Assembly: GCF_019801145.1 (NCBI RefSeq)
Contig: NZ_JAHVJQ010000002.1
Coordinates: 496,001-560,000, forward strand
Direction of reading: 5' to 3'
DNA from: Leisingera aquaemixtae
GTDB lineage: Bacteria; Pseudomonadota; Alphaproteobacteria; Rhodobacterales; Rhodobacteraceae
Length of the DNA: 64,000 bases
The notes under the pieces: model-generated
Database searches by the model: none
Seen by the model: only the letters and a program-made list of their open reading frames with translations
Told to the model about the DNA's origin: nothing
Made by a program: the position numbers and the translations under genes
In this document: positions 1 through 7,905 of the stretch, piece after piece
Numbering within the stretch: the stretch's first letter is position 1
How the letters are laid out: every line of letters starts with the position of its first letter

Positions 1-224
1 TCGGCGGCTTCCACCACCGAATAGCCCGACAGCGGATTGGCACCGCCATTGTCCGCCACCCCGCCGGCGCTGACGGTCTTGGACAGGCCGACCGGCGCGC
101 CCGGCACCTTCAGGGCATCCCCCATCGCCCCCATCCAGTCCTTCCAGGCCTGCATGACCTTGGCGCCCTCTTCCTCGCTCTCCGGAGTTTTGCCGCCGTG
201 ATAAGCAAAAATGAACTGTGGCAT
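1..224 (-). CDS. YCII-related (DGPF-type) protein, 3' end outside window
   Basis: Reading leftward from an ATG at 222-224, the frame stays open to the window edge, giving 74 residues that begin MPQFIFAYHGGKTPESEEEG and include a WKDWMGAMGDALK stretch and GLSKTVSAGG. This is the look of the small YCII/DGPF family, one-domain ferredoxin-like proteins of uncertain function. It is the third gene of a compact minus-strand operon behind an ArsR regulator and an SRPBCC protein, a combination often seen for this family. A purine-rich stretch (GGGAGAAGA, complement of 228-236) precedes the ATG. The C-terminus is missing only because the window stops. Family assignment is fairly firm; biochemical function is unknown. 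Confidence 0.75.
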   Translation of the reverse strand, partial: MPQFIFAYHGGKTPESEEEGAKVMQAWKDWMGAMGDALKVPGAPVGLSKTVSAGGVADNGGANPLSGYSVVEAA

Positions 225-257
225 TGGTCTTCTCCCTTGGTTGCGGTGAAACCCTGT

Positions 258-695
258 TCAGGAACTCTTGGCCAGCTCCGCTTCCAGCTTGCGCAGGGTG
301 GAGGTCCAGCCTTCCTCGTGGCGCGCGGCAATGCCGTCGTCACCCAGATCGCGGTGATCAACCACCAGCATGGCGCCATCCCCGGCGGCCGCGATGGTTA
401 AGGTCACATGGCTTTCGGCGCCGCGGCTGCCGTCCTCCTCATGCCAGGCCCAGGTGAAACCGACGGATTTCGGCACATCCACATGGGTCACCTGGCCGGA
501 AACATGGAACCGCTGGCCGTCGCTGTTCTGCATGACCGAATACCAGGGGCCGGTGCGGCTCAGGTCGAGGTCATGCTCCGGAATGGAAACTCCTTCCGGC
601 CCCCACCATTTCAGCAGCTTGTCCGGCGTGGTCACCCAGCCGAACAGTTTCTCCGGGCTGACCGGAAAGGTCCGTCTCAGCTGCAGGTCGCTCAT
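258..695 (-). CDS. SRPBCC / AHSA1-like domain protein
   Basis: A 145-residue protein made almost wholly of one SRPBCC (START-like, Activator of Hsp90 ATPase homologue 1-like) domain. The typical N-terminal block RRTFPVSPEKLFGWVTTPDK followed by KWWGPEG is visible, and the C-terminal helix includes GWTSTLRKLEAELA. These domains form a hydrophobic cavity for small ligands; no substrate can be named here. Its ATG overlaps the stop of the upstream ArsR gene by 4 bp (ATGA, 692-695), so the two are translationally coupled. ArsR-SRPBCC pairs are common and the regulator usually controls its neighbour. Length is normal for the family. Confidence 0.85.
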   Translation of the reverse strand: MSDLQLRRTFPVSPEKLFGWVTTPDKLLKWWGPEGVSIPEHDLDLSRTGPWYSVMQNSDGQRFHVSGQVTHVDVPKSVGFTWAWHEEDGSRGAESHVTLTIAAAGDGAMLVVDHRDLGDDGIAARHEEGWTSTLRKLEAELAKSS

Positions 696-1027
696 GCATC
701 ATCCTCCATCAGGGCCGCTTCCAGCCGGTCCAGGCTGCGTTCCCAGAAGGCACGGCGCGATTGTGTCCACTCAGCAATCATCCGCAACCCTTCGGGGCGG
801 GCGGAATACAGCCGCCGGGTGCCTTCCGCCCGCTGCGAGATCAGCCCCGCCTCGCGCAGGACTTTCAAATGGCGTGATATGGCGGGGGCCGAAATACCGG
901 CGCCTGGCGCCAGATCGCCTGCAGGCAATTCGCCTTGGGAAATCAGCTGGTCCACAATTGAAAGGCGGGTCTCGTCCGACAGGGCGGCAAAGGACTTCAG
1001 AATCGGTGTCATGCCCATTTTTAGCAT
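692..1027 (-). CDS. ArsR-family transcriptional regulator
   Basis: A winged-helix repressor of up to 111 residues. The start LKSFAALSDETRLSIVDQLI and the recognition helix region SAPAISRHLKVLREAGLI are textbook ArsR/SmtB features. No CxC metal-binding motif is visible, so it is more like the non-metal ArsR regulators found beside SRPBCC genes. Three in-frame ATGs lie close together (1025-1027, 1016-1018, 1010-1012); none has a good ribosome-binding site, and an AT-rich inverted repeat sits only 5 bp upstream of the first, so the third (protein starting MTPILKSF) may be the true start or the mRNA may be nearly leaderless. It leads the operon with the SRPBCC and YCII-like genes and is probably autoregulated. 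Confidence 0.88.
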   Translation of the reverse strand: MLKMGMTPILKSFAALSDETRLSIVDQLISQGELPAGDLAPGAGISAPAISRHLKVLREAGLISQRAEGTRRLYSARPEGLRMIAEWTQSRRAFWERSLDRLEAALMEDDA

Positions 1028-1031
1028 GATT

Positions 1032-1053
1032 GTTAATTAATAAAAAGGTTAAC
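1032..1053. promoter_or_regulatory. AT-rich inverted repeat, candidate ArsR operator/promoter
   Basis: GTTAA (1032-1036) and TTAAC (1049-1053) form an inverted repeat around a 12-bp A/T spacer, just upstream of the arsR-like gene. In this GC-rich setting such a tract is conspicuous. ArsR regulators commonly bind imperfect inverted repeats overlapping their own promoter; binding here is inferred only. Confidence 0.45.
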
Positions 1054-1077
1054 TACTGGTGAGGCTGCAACCAGCCG

Positions 1078-1836
1078 TCACACCATGTCCCACAGCAGCT
1101 TGGCAGCCAGCGATACGGACGTCACCACCAGCAGCGGCTTGATCACCCTGGCGCCCTGTTTCTTTGCCAGCCCCGCGCCCGCCCGTGCCCCGGCGATCTG
1201 GGCACAGCCCATCAGCAGGCCGGTGATCCACCAGGGGGTCGCAAAGAAGGAAAACGCAACCAGCCCGCCCGCGTTGGAGGCGAAATTCAGCAGCTTGGTA
1301 TGCGCCGTGGCCTTGAGAATGCCGTAGCCCGCCAGCGACACAAAGGCGAGCATGTAAAAACTGCCAGCCCCCGGGCCCAGCAGCCCGTCATAGGCGCCGC
1401 ACAAGGGGATCATGGTGGCGGTGAACAGGGCAGGGGACAGGCGCCGGTGCCGGTCCAGATCGCCCAGCCCCTTCTTCAGGGCAAAGAAGACCGCAATGGC
1501 GATCAGCAGCACCGGCAGGATCATCCTGATCCATTCGGTGGGCAGGTAGGCGACCAGAAACGCGCCCGCAACTGCCGCCGCAAAGGCAATCAGCGCAGGC
1601 CCGACCTGGGCCTTCAGGTCAACATGCCCGGCGCGGGCATATGTGGCCGCCGCAGTTGCCGCGCCGAACAAACCTTGTATCTTGTTGGTCGACAGCGCAG
1701 TGACCGGATTGGCCCCGGCCAGCAGCAGAACCGGCACGGTGATCAGCCCGCCGCCGCCGGCAATCGCGTCGATGAACCCGGCGGCAAACCCCGCTGCCAG
1801 CAACAGCAGCAGGGTTTCAATACCCACTTCCAGCAT
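1078..1836 (-). CDS. TSUP (TauE/SafE-type) membrane permease
   Basis: A 252-residue polytopic inner-membrane protein of the TSUP family (formerly DUF81), whose characterised members export or import sulfite, sulfoacetate or related organosulfur anions. The family signature AAGFIDAIAGGGGLITVPVLL is split here as AGFAAGFIDAIAGGGG followed by ITVPVLLLAG, and a second repeat carries GAGSFYMLAFVSLAGYG. About eight hydrophobic segments are apparent. The start chosen is the ATG at 1834-1836, which gives the usual N-terminus (MLEVGIETLLLLL); a longer frame reaches back into serB and is unlikely. It begins 8 bp after the serB stop, so the two are probably cotranscribed. The substrate cannot be read from sequence. 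Confidence 0.88.
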   Translation of the reverse strand: MLEVGIETLLLLLAAGFAAGFIDAIAGGGGLITVPVLLLAGANPVTALSTNKIQGLFGAATAAATYARAGHVDLKAQVGPALIAFAAAVAGAFLVAYLPTEWIRMILPVLLIAIAVFFALKKGLGDLDRHRRLSPALFTATMIPLCGAYDGLLGPGAGSFYMLAFVSLAGYGILKATAHTKLLNFASNAGGLVAFSFFATPWWITGLLMGCAQIAGARAGAGLAKKQGARVIKPLLVVTSVSLAAKLLWDMV

Positions 1837-1844
1837 GCGGTCGA

Positions 1845-2720
1845 TCAGCCCTTGAAGTCGTCCTGGGCATAACCCTGAATGTACAGCAGCGCCGTCAGAT
1901 CGCCGTGGTTGATGCGGATATCGCATTCCGCTGCGACAGAGGGCTTGGCGTGCAGCGCCACCCCCGCGCCCGCGCGCTTCAGCATGCCCAGGTCATTGGC
2001 GCCGTCACCCACCGCGATCACATCTGCCTCCGCAATCCCCAGCCGGGCAGTGATCTGCTCCAGCGCCTCCACCTTGGCCTCGCGGCCCAGGATCGGGCGC
2101 GCGGCCTCGCCGGTCAGCTGGCCGTCCTCCGCCAGCAGCGTATTGGCGCGATTCTCGTCAAAGCCCAGCTCTGCCGCGACCCGTGCGGTGAACGCCGTGA
2201 ACCCGCCGGAAACCAGCGCCGCATAGGCGCCATCGGCCTTCATCGTTGCCAGCAATTGCTTGCCGCCAGGCATCAGCGTGATGCGCTCCTCCAGCACCTT
2301 GCCAATTACCGATTCCGGCAGCCCCTTCAGCAGCCCGACCCGCTCAGTCAGCGCGCCTTCGAAATCCAGCTCGCCGTTCATCGCCCGTGCGGTGATGTCC
2401 TTCACGCGCGCGCCGACGCCCGCCTCCTCGGCCAGCTCGTCGATGCATTCCTGCTGGATCATGGTGGAATCCATGTCGGCCAGCAGCATCTTCTTTTTCC
2501 GCTCGGCGCTGGGCTGGATCACCAGGTCGGCGCCCATTTTCTGAATATCCGCCCAGGCGTCCCAGCGATTGTCCGGCATCCGCTCCAGCGGAAACTCAGC
2601 CGCCACTCCCGGCGCCAGCCAGGCTGCCTCGCCGCCGCCCCAGGCATTGCGCAGCGATTCGATCAGCGCGGGTTCCAGCACCGGTCGGGCAGGGTTGCAA
2701 AGCAGGGTGGCGGTGTACAT
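1845..2720 (-). CDS. serB: phosphoserine phosphatase
   Basis: SerB catalyses the last step of serine biosynthesis, hydrolysing O-phospho-L-serine. The 291-residue protein has a degenerate N-terminal extension (about residues 1-75) and a HAD-superfamily core. HAD motif I is DMDST (D82 nucleophile, D84 acid/base), motif II is the serine of VSGGF (S171), the lysine of GREAKVEAL is near 216, and motif III is [10 protein letters not shown] (D239, D243). It is divergent from serC-serA across a 280-bp region, so all three dedicated serine-pathway enzymes sit together. A TSUP permease follows closely. Length and motifs are normal. Confidence 0.96.
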   Translation of the reverse strand: MYTATLLCNPARPVLEPALIESLRNAWGGGEAAWLAPGVAAEFPLERMPDNRWDAWADIQKMGADLVIQPSAERKKKMLLADMDSTMIQQECIDELAEEAGVGARVKDITARAMNGELDFEGALTERVGLLKGLPESVIGKVLEERITLMPGGKQLLATMKADGAYAALVSGGFTAFTARVAAELGFDENRANTLLAEDGQLTGEAARPILGREAKVEALEQITARLGIAEADVIAVGDGANDLGMLKRAGAGVALHAKPSVAAECDIRINHGDLTALLYIQGYAQDDFKG

Positions 2721-2916
2721 CGGCGGGCTCCGTTCCGGCGCTATCTGCCCCTGTCATAACGCCGCCGCGGCGGAACAGCCAGACGGCAAAAAACTGCTGA
2801 AACCAGGGGGCATCATAAGGAACAGCCAATTGCGCCATTTCAGCGCGGCTGTTTCCGATGGTGGAAATTCATGTCGCAAAAAACAGATGAACAGCCGCAT
2901 TATTTCAAAATATCTG

Positions 2917-2945
2917 TTGCGTGCCGCGCTGCAGCACACTAGCTC
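2917..2945 (+). promoter_or_regulatory. putative serC promoter
   Basis: TTGCGT (2917-2922), a 17-bp spacer and TAGCTC (2940-2945) make a plausible sigma70-type promoter. Transcription would then begin near 2950, right at the start of the serC leader hairpin. The -10 match is weak, so this is inference supported mainly by spacing and position. Confidence 0.4.
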
Positions 2946-2950
2946 TGATG

Positions 2951-3000
2951 GCGGGACACCCCTCCCCAACGAGGGGCGCTTATCTGGAAGGGTAGCATTT
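2951..3000 (+). ncRNA. serC leader: hairpin before serC
   Basis: The 50 bases before serC hold a 6-bp hairpin, CCCCTC (2959-2964) with GAGGGG (2971-2976) around loop CCCAAC, followed by GCGCTTATC and a Shine-Dalgarno-like GGAAGG (2986-2991). A short hairpin motif immediately upstream of serC is known in alphaproteobacteria as the serC leader (Rfam serC family), and this has the right position and shape. The ligand or regulatory mechanism of that motif is not established. The Rfam match was not computed. Confidence 0.6.
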
Positions 3001-4155
3001 ATGGCTATTGAACAACCTGCCGCGCGGCCGGCCAATCCGCGCTTTTCGTCCGGCCCCTGTGCCAAACCCCCCGTCTTCGATCTGAGCAAACTTGCAGGCG
3101 CGCCGCTGGGCCGCTCGCACCGCGCTGCGGTGGGCAAGGAGAAGCTGAAGGCGGCGATCGAAGGCACCCGCGAAATCCTGAACATCCCCGCCGGTTACAA
3201 GATCGGCATCGTGCCCGCCTCCGACACCGGAGCGGTGGAAATGGCGATGTGGAACCTCTTGGGCGCCCGCGGCGTCGAGATGCTGGCCTGGGAAAGCTTC
3301 GGCTCCGGCTGGGTGACCGACGCGGTGAAGCAGCTGAAGCTGGACGCCACCGTCAAGACCGCCGACTACGGCCAGATTGTGGACCTCTCGACCGTCGATT
3401 TCACCAACGATGTCGTTTTCACCTGGAACGGCACCACCTCCGGCGTGCGCGTCCCAAATGGCGACTGGATTCCGGCGGACCGCGACGGGCTGACCATCTG
3501 CGACGCCACCTCGGCCGCCTTTGCCCAGTACCTGCCCTGGGACAAGCTGGATGTGACCACCTTCTCCTGGCAGAAGGTGCTGGGCGGTGAAGCCGCGCAC
3601 GGCATGATCATCCTCAGCCCCCGCGCAGTGGAGCGGCTGGAAAGCTACACCCCGGCCTGGCCGCTGCCCAAGATCTTCCGCCTGACCAAGGGCGGCAAGC
3701 TGATCGACGGCATTTTCCAGGGCGCCACCATCAACACGCCTTCGATGCTGGCGGTCGAGGACTACCTGCTGGCGCTGGACTGGGCCCGCTCCGTCGGCGG
3801 CATGGAAGGCCTGCGCGAACGCGCCTATGCCAACCTGGCCGCGGTGCAAAGCTTTGTGCAGGACAATCCCTGGATCGCCTTCCTGGCCGAGCAGCCGGAA
3901 TACCGCTCGAACACCTCGGTCTGCCTCAAGTTCACGGACGAGCGCATCAAGGACGGCGCCGCCTTTGCCAAGGCCGTGGCCAAGCGCCTGGAAGCCGAAG
4001 GCGTGGCGTATGACATCGGCGCCTACCGCGACGCGCCTCCGGGCCTGCGCATCTGGTGCGGCGGCACGGTTGAGGCCGCCGATGTGGCCGCGCTGATGCC
4101 CTGGATCAAATGGGCCTTTGAGGCCGAGATCGCCGCCCAGACCGAAGCGGCCTGA
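3001..4155 (+). CDS. serC: phosphoserine aminotransferase
   Basis: SerC is a PLP enzyme that converts 3-phosphohydroxypyruvate plus glutamate to phosphoserine. The start is the ATG at 3001 behind GGAAGG (384 residues); a longer open frame beginning near 2569 overlaps the serB promoter region and leader and is not credible. The protein opens [20 protein letters not shown], as alphaproteobacterial SerC proteins do. The PLP lysine is in [15 protein letters not shown] (K192), and [15 protein letters not shown] is a conserved family block. It is followed by serA in the same direction after 137 bp, and is divergent from serB. Confidence 0.96.
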   Translation: MAIEQPAARPANPRFSSGPCAKPPVFDLSKLAGAPLGRSHRAAVGKEKLKAAIEGTREILNIPAGYKIGIVPASDTGAVEMAMWNLLGARGVEMLAWESFGSGWVTDAVKQLKLDATVKTADYGQIVDLSTVDFTNDVVFTWNGTTSGVRVPNGDWIPADRDGLTICDATSAAFAQYLPWDKLDVTTFSWQKVLGGEAAHGMIILSPRAVERLESYTPAWPLPKIFRLTKGGKLIDGIFQGATINTPSMLAVEDYLLALDWARSVGGMEGLRERAYANLAAVQSFVQDNPWIAFLAEQPEYRSNTSVCLKFTDERIKDGAAFAKAVAKRLEAEGVAYDIGAYRDAPPGLRIWCGGTVEAADVAALMPWIKWAFEAEIAAQTEAA

Positions 4156-4163
4156 TAGTTGTA

Positions 4164-4187
4164 CTGCCCGGCGGCACCGCCGGGCAG
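4164..4187 (+). repeat. 10-bp perfect hairpin in the serC-serA spacer
   Basis: CTGCCCGGCG (4164-4173) pairs perfectly with CGCCGGGCAG (4178-4187) around loop GCAC. There is no T tract, so it is not a standard terminator; it may attenuate, stabilise serC mRNA, or be part of a dispersed intergenic repeat. Confidence 0.6.
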
Positions 4188-4194
4188 CGCCCGA

Positions 4195-4216
4195 CCCTCC
4201 CCACGGGAGGGCGCTT
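4195..4216 (+). repeat. second hairpin in serC-serA spacer, similar to the serC leader hairpin
   Basis: CCCTCCC (4195-4201) pairs with GGGAGGG (4205-4211) around a CAC triloop and is followed by CGCTT, echoing the serC leader, whose CCCCTC/GAGGGG stem is also followed by CGCTT. Either a related RNA element precedes both genes or this is a common intergenic repeat that only looks alike. Confidence 0.5.
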
Positions 4217-4292
4217 CGCACCCACCCAGGGCCGGGCGCAGCCCTTCTCAAAACAAATGGCCGCACAGGCCCCCGCAAAAGGACCCTAACCC

Positions 4293-5888
4293 ATGGCTCC
4301 CAAAGTTCTCATCTCCGACAAGCTTTCCGAAGCTGCCGTCCAGATCTTCCGCGACCGCGGCATCGACGTCGACTTCCTGCCCGACGTGGGCAAGGACAAG
4401 GACAAGCTGGCGGAAATCATCGGCCAGTACGACGGCCTCGCGATCCGCTCCGCCACCAAGGTGACGGAAAAGATCCTGGAAAACGCCGAAAACCTCAAGG
4501 TGATCGGCCGCGCCGGCATCGGCACCGACAACATCGACAAGGAAGCCGCCTCCAAGCGCGGCGTCATTGTGATGAACACCCCGTTCGGCAACATGATCAC
4601 CACTGCCGAACACGCCATCGCGATGATGTTCGCGGTTGCCCGCCAGCTGCCGGAGGCCTCGGCCTCCACCCATGCCGGCAAGTGGGAAAAGTCCAAGTTC
4701 ATGGGCGTTGAACTGACCAGCAAGACCCTAGGCGTGATCGGCGCCGGCAATATCGGCGGCATCGTCTGCGACCGCGCCCGCGGCCTGAAGATGAAAGTGG
4801 TCGCTTACGATCCCTTCCTCAGCAACGACAAGGCTGACAAGATGGGCATCGAAAAGGTCGAGCTGGACGAGCTGCTGGCACGCGCCGACTTCATCACCCT
4901 GCATGTGCCGCTGACTGACCAGACCCGCAACATCCTGTCCAAGGAAAACCTGGAAAAGACCAAGAAGGGCGTGCGCATCATCAACTGCGCCCGCGGCGGC
5001 CTGGTGGACGAAGCCGCACTGGCGGAGCTGCTGACCTCCGGCCATGTGGCAGGCGCTGCCTTTGACGTGTTCTCGGTGGAACCGGCCAAGGAAAACGCCC
5101 TGTTTGGCCTGCCCAACGTGGTCTGCACCCCGCACTTGGGCGCCGCCACAACCGAGGCGCAGGAGAACGTTGCCCTGCAGGTGGCGGAGCAGATGTCCAA
5201 CTACCTGCTGACCGGTGCGGTTGAGAACGCGCTCAACATGCCCAGCGTCACCGCCGAGGAAGCCAAGGTCATGGGCCCGTGGATCAAGCTGGCCGACCAC
5301 CTGGGTTCCTTCGTGGGCCAGATGACCGACGAGCCGCTGCGGGCGATCAACATCCTCTACGACGGGGTTGCGGCCGGCATGAACCTGGACGCGCTGAACT
5401 GCGCGGTGATCGCGGGCATCATGAAACGCTCCAATCCGGAAGTGAACCTGGTCTCCGCCCCGGTTGTCGCCAAGGAGCGCGGTGTTCAGATTTCCACCAC
5501 CAACCAGGATAAATCCGGCTCCTTTGACGGCTACATCAAGGTGACCGCGGTGACTTCCAAGCGCGAGCGCTCGGTGGCTGGCACCGTGTTCTCCGACGGC
5601 AAGCCGCGGTTCATCCAGATCAAGGGCATCAACATCGAGGCGGATGTGGGCGCGCATATGCTCTACACCACCAACGAGGACGTGCCCGGCATCATCGGCA
5701 CCCTGGGCCACACCCTGGGCGATCACGGCGTCAACATCGCCAACTTCACCCTGGGCCGGTCCGAGGCAGGCGGCGAAGCCATCGCGCTCCTTTATGTGGA
5801 TGACGAGGTCCCGGCAGAGGTGCGTGCCAAGCTTGCCGAAACCGGGCTGTTCAACCAGATTAAGCCGCTGGCATTCGACGTCATCTGA
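4293..5888 (+). CDS. serA: D-3-phosphoglycerate dehydrogenase
   Basis: SerA catalyses the first step of serine biosynthesis, NAD-dependent oxidation of 3-phosphoglycerate. At 531 residues it is the long form: split substrate-binding domain, Rossmann domain with GVIGAGNIGGIV, active-site arginine in NCARGGLVDEAAL, glutamate region, and catalytic histidine in CTPHLGAATTEAQ, then an intervening (ASB-like) domain and a C-terminal ACT domain beginning around YTTNEDVPGIIGTLG. The ACT domain normally confers serine feedback inhibition. ATG at 4293 gives MAPKVLISDKLSE, the usual start. It lies downstream of serC and ends at a clear rho-independent terminator. Confidence 0.97.
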   Translation: MAPKVLISDKLSEAAVQIFRDRGIDVDFLPDVGKDKDKLAEIIGQYDGLAIRSATKVTEKILENAENLKVIGRAGIGTDNIDKEAASKRGVIVMNTPFGNMITTAEHAIAMMFAVARQLPEASASTHAGKWEKSKFMGVELTSKTLGVIGAGNIGGIVCDRARGLKMKVVAYDPFLSNDKADKMGIEKVELDELLARADFITLHVPLTDQTRNILSKENLEKTKKGVRIINCARGGLVDEAALAELLTSGHVAGAAFDVFSVEPAKENALFGLPNVVCTPHLGAATTEAQENVALQVAEQMSNYLLTGAVENALNMPSVTAEEAKVMGPWIKLADHLGSFVGQMTDEPLRAINILYDGVAAGMNLDALNCAVIAGIMKRSNPEVNLVSAPVVAKERGVQISTTNQDKSGSFDGYIKVTAVTSKRERSVAGTVFSDGKPRFIQIKGINIEADVGAHMLYTTNEDVPGIIGTLGHTLGDHGVNIANFTLGRSEAGGEAIALLYVDDEVPAEVRAKLAETGLFNQIKPLAFDVI

Positions 5889-5929
5889 CGACCGGGCCCT
5901 AGTGCTGAACTTGTAAACGGTTCAATCGG

Positions 5930-5967
5930 AAACGCCGCCCGGCTATAAGGGCGGCGTTTTCATTTTT
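5930..5967 (+). terminator. rho-independent terminator of serC-serA
   Basis: AACGCCGCCC (5930-5939) pairs over 10 bp with GGGCGGCGTT (5948-5957), followed by a T-rich tail TTCATTTTTT. It lies 41 bp after the serA stop. Confidence 0.88.
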
Positions 5968-5996
5968 TCGGCGCCTTTCCGGCAAAGGATCCTGAC

Positions 5997-6725
5997 ATGA
6001 CCAGCCCAATCTACGCCATTGGCGATATCCACGGACAGCTTGAGATGCTGGAACAGGCGCTGGCGCTGATCGAAGCCGATGGCGGCCCGGACGCCCGCAT
6101 TGTCTTTCTTGGCGATTATACCGACCGCGGGCCTGACAGCTGCGGCGTGATTGACCGGTTGATGCAGGGCCAGTCCGAGGGCCGCAACTGGATCTGCCTC
6201 AAGGGCAACCACGACCGCATGTTCTCGATGTTCCTGGAGGACTACCCGCGCAACGACGCCCGGCTGCTGGTCGGCTACCACTGGCTGCACGACCGTATCG
6301 GTGGCATGGAGACCCTGCAATCCTACGGCGTTGGCGTGGAGGAGGGCGACCGCATCTACCAGACCCACGCCCGCGCCCGCGCCGCAGTGCCACAGGCGCA
6401 TCTGGACTTCCTGGCAGGCCTCAAACCCCACCACCAGGAGGGCGAACTTCTGTTCGTCCACGCAGGCATCCGCCCCGGCCTGCCGCTGGAGAGCCAAAGC
6501 GAGGACGACCTGATCTGGATCCGGCAGGAATTCCTCAATGACGAGCGCGCCCACTCCTGGCTGGTGGTGCATGGCCACACCCCCGGAAAACGGGCGGAGC
6601 ACCACGTGAACCGCATCAACCTCGACAGCGGTGCCGGCTACGGCCGCCCGCTCACCGCCGCCGTTCTCGAAGGCCGCGACTGCTGGCTGCTGACGGAAAC
6701 GGGCAGGGTGCCGCTGGAACCCTGA
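5997..6725 (+). CDS. PPP-type metallophosphoesterase (protein phosphatase-like)
   Basis: A 242-residue calcineurin-like phosphoesterase of the PPP group. All metal-binding blocks are present: GDIHG (residues 9-13), GDYTDRGPDS, KGNHDRM, FVHAGIRPG and VVHGHTP. Bacterial members act as Ser/Thr protein phosphatases or as Ap4A/RNA-cap hydrolases; the sequence alone does not choose between them. It stands alone on the plus strand, 30 bp past the serA terminator. Its stop is followed by a 133-bp spacer with repeat-like sequence and then the 3' end of the minus-strand tdh gene. Confidence 0.85.
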   Translation: MTSPIYAIGDIHGQLEMLEQALALIEADGGPDARIVFLGDYTDRGPDSCGVIDRLMQGQSEGRNWICLKGNHDRMFSMFLEDYPRNDARLLVGYHWLHDRIGGMETLQSYGVGVEEGDRIYQTHARARAAVPQAHLDFLAGLKPHHQEGELLFVHAGIRPGLPLESQSEDDLIWIRQEFLNDERAHSWLVVHGHTPGKRAEHHVNRINLDSGAGYGRPLTAAVLEGRDCWLLTETGRVPLEP

Positions 6726-6858
6726 TCCCCTCTTTCATCTTTCCGGAAATACTCTGGGGGTGAGGGTCATCCCGGAAACGATCCGGAGGATCATTTCAGA
6801 CCCGAACGGGCGAAGCCCAGCTGGAAGGCCGAGGGGGCAAAGCCCCCTCAAATAACCG
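6726..6858. repeat. repeat-like convergent spacer with GGGGGC hairpin
   Basis: No gene. The text TTTCCGGAAATACTCTGGGG, then several CCGGA copies, and an 8-bp hairpin GAGGGGGC (6831-6838) / GCCCCCTC (6842-6849) resemble the recurring intergenic sequences of roseobacters (recollection, not searched). The hairpin may end the minus-strand kbl-tdh transcript, though it lacks a good T run. Confidence 0.4.
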
Positions 6859-7905
6859 TCACGTCCAGTCCAGCACCACCTTGCCGCTGGAACCTGATTT
6901 CATCGCCGCAAAGCCTTCGGCGAAATCATCCACGCCGAAGCGGTGGGTGATGACCCGGCTCACATCCAGCCCGTTCTGCAGCATCGCGATCATCTTGTAC
7001 CAGGTCTCGAACATCTCGCGCCCGTAGACGCCCTTGATGGTGATCGCCTTGAACACGATGCGGGACCAGTCGACCGGCGATTTGCCCGGCGGAATGCCCA
7101 GCAGGGCAATCTTGCCGCCCATCACCAGCGCCTCCACCATCTGATCCAGAGCCGCCTGGCTGCCGGACATTTCCAGTCCGACGTCGAACCCCTGTTTCAT
7201 GCCCAGTTCGCGCACCACATCCCGCAGCTCTTCCTGGGCCACATTCACCGTGCGCACCGCCGGCACCACATGCCGGGCCAGCGTCAGGCGGTCCGGGTTG
7301 ATGTCGGTGATCACCACATGCCGGGCGCCTGCGTGCTTCGCCACGGCTGCCGCCATGATGCCAATGGGGCCGGCCCCGGTAATCAGCACGTCCTCGCCCA
7401 GCAGGTCAAAGCTGAGCGCGGTATGCACCGCGTTGCCCAGCGGGTCGAGGATGGCGCCGATCTCGTCCGGGATATCATCCGGCAGCGGCACCACATTGAA
7501 GGCCGGCAGTTTCAGATACTGGGCAAAGGCGCCCTGCTCGTTCACCCCGATGCCGCGGGTGCCGGGGTCGAGGTGGAACTTGCCGGCGCGGCTCTGGCGC
7601 GAGTCCGTCTTGATCAGATGCCCCTCCCCGGAGCAGCGCTGCCCGACCGCCAGATCCTCCACATTGCGGCCGATCTCGACGATCTCGCCCGCGAACTCAT
7701 GCCCGGTGATCATCGGCACCGGCACGGTGTGCGATGCCCATTCGTCCCAGTTCCAGATATGGATGTCGGTGCCGCAGATGCCGGTCTTCTTGACCTTGAT
7801 CAGCACCTCGTCGGGGCCGATTTCCGGCACCGGCGCCTGCACCATCCACAGGCCCTCCTGCGGATGGCTTTTCTCCAGCGCCTTCATCGTGTTCGGACGG
7901 CTCAT
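6859..7905 (-). CDS. tdh: L-threonine 3-dehydrogenase
   Basis: Tdh oxidises threonine to 2-amino-3-ketobutyrate, which Kbl splits to glycine and acetyl-CoA. The 348-residue zinc-type medium-chain dehydrogenase has the catalytic zinc region [18 protein letters not shown] and GHEFAGEI, and the NAD-binding [11 protein letters not shown] notable feature is the structural-zinc loop: where E. coli Tdh has four cysteines (CGHCRNCRGGRTHLC), this protein reads [15 protein letters not shown], so all four ligands are replaced. The start ATG shares one base with the kbl stop (TGATG), showing tight coupling in a kbl-tdh operon. Confidence 0.95.
   Translation of the reverse strand: MSRPNTMKALEKSHPQEGLWMVQAPVPEIGPDEVLIKVKKTGICGTDIHIWNWDEWASHTVPVPMITGHEFAGEIVEIGRNVEDLAVGQRCSGEGHLIKTDSRQSRAGKFHLDPGTRGIGVNEQGAFAQYLKLPAFNVVPLPDDIPDEIGAILDPLGNAVHTALSFDLLGEDVLITGAGPIGIMAAAVAKHAGARHVVITDINPDRLTLARHVVPAVRTVNVAQEELRDVVRELGMKQGFDVGLEMSGSQAALDQMVEALVMGGKIALLGIPPGKSPVDWSRIVFKAITIKGVYGREMFETWYKMIAMLQNGLDVSRVITHRFGVDDFAEGFAAMKSGSSGKVVLDWT

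Noticed and set aside
2569-3000. N-terminal extension of serC
   Set aside because: Would translate the serB 5' region, the promoter and the leader hairpin; residues are unlike SerC.
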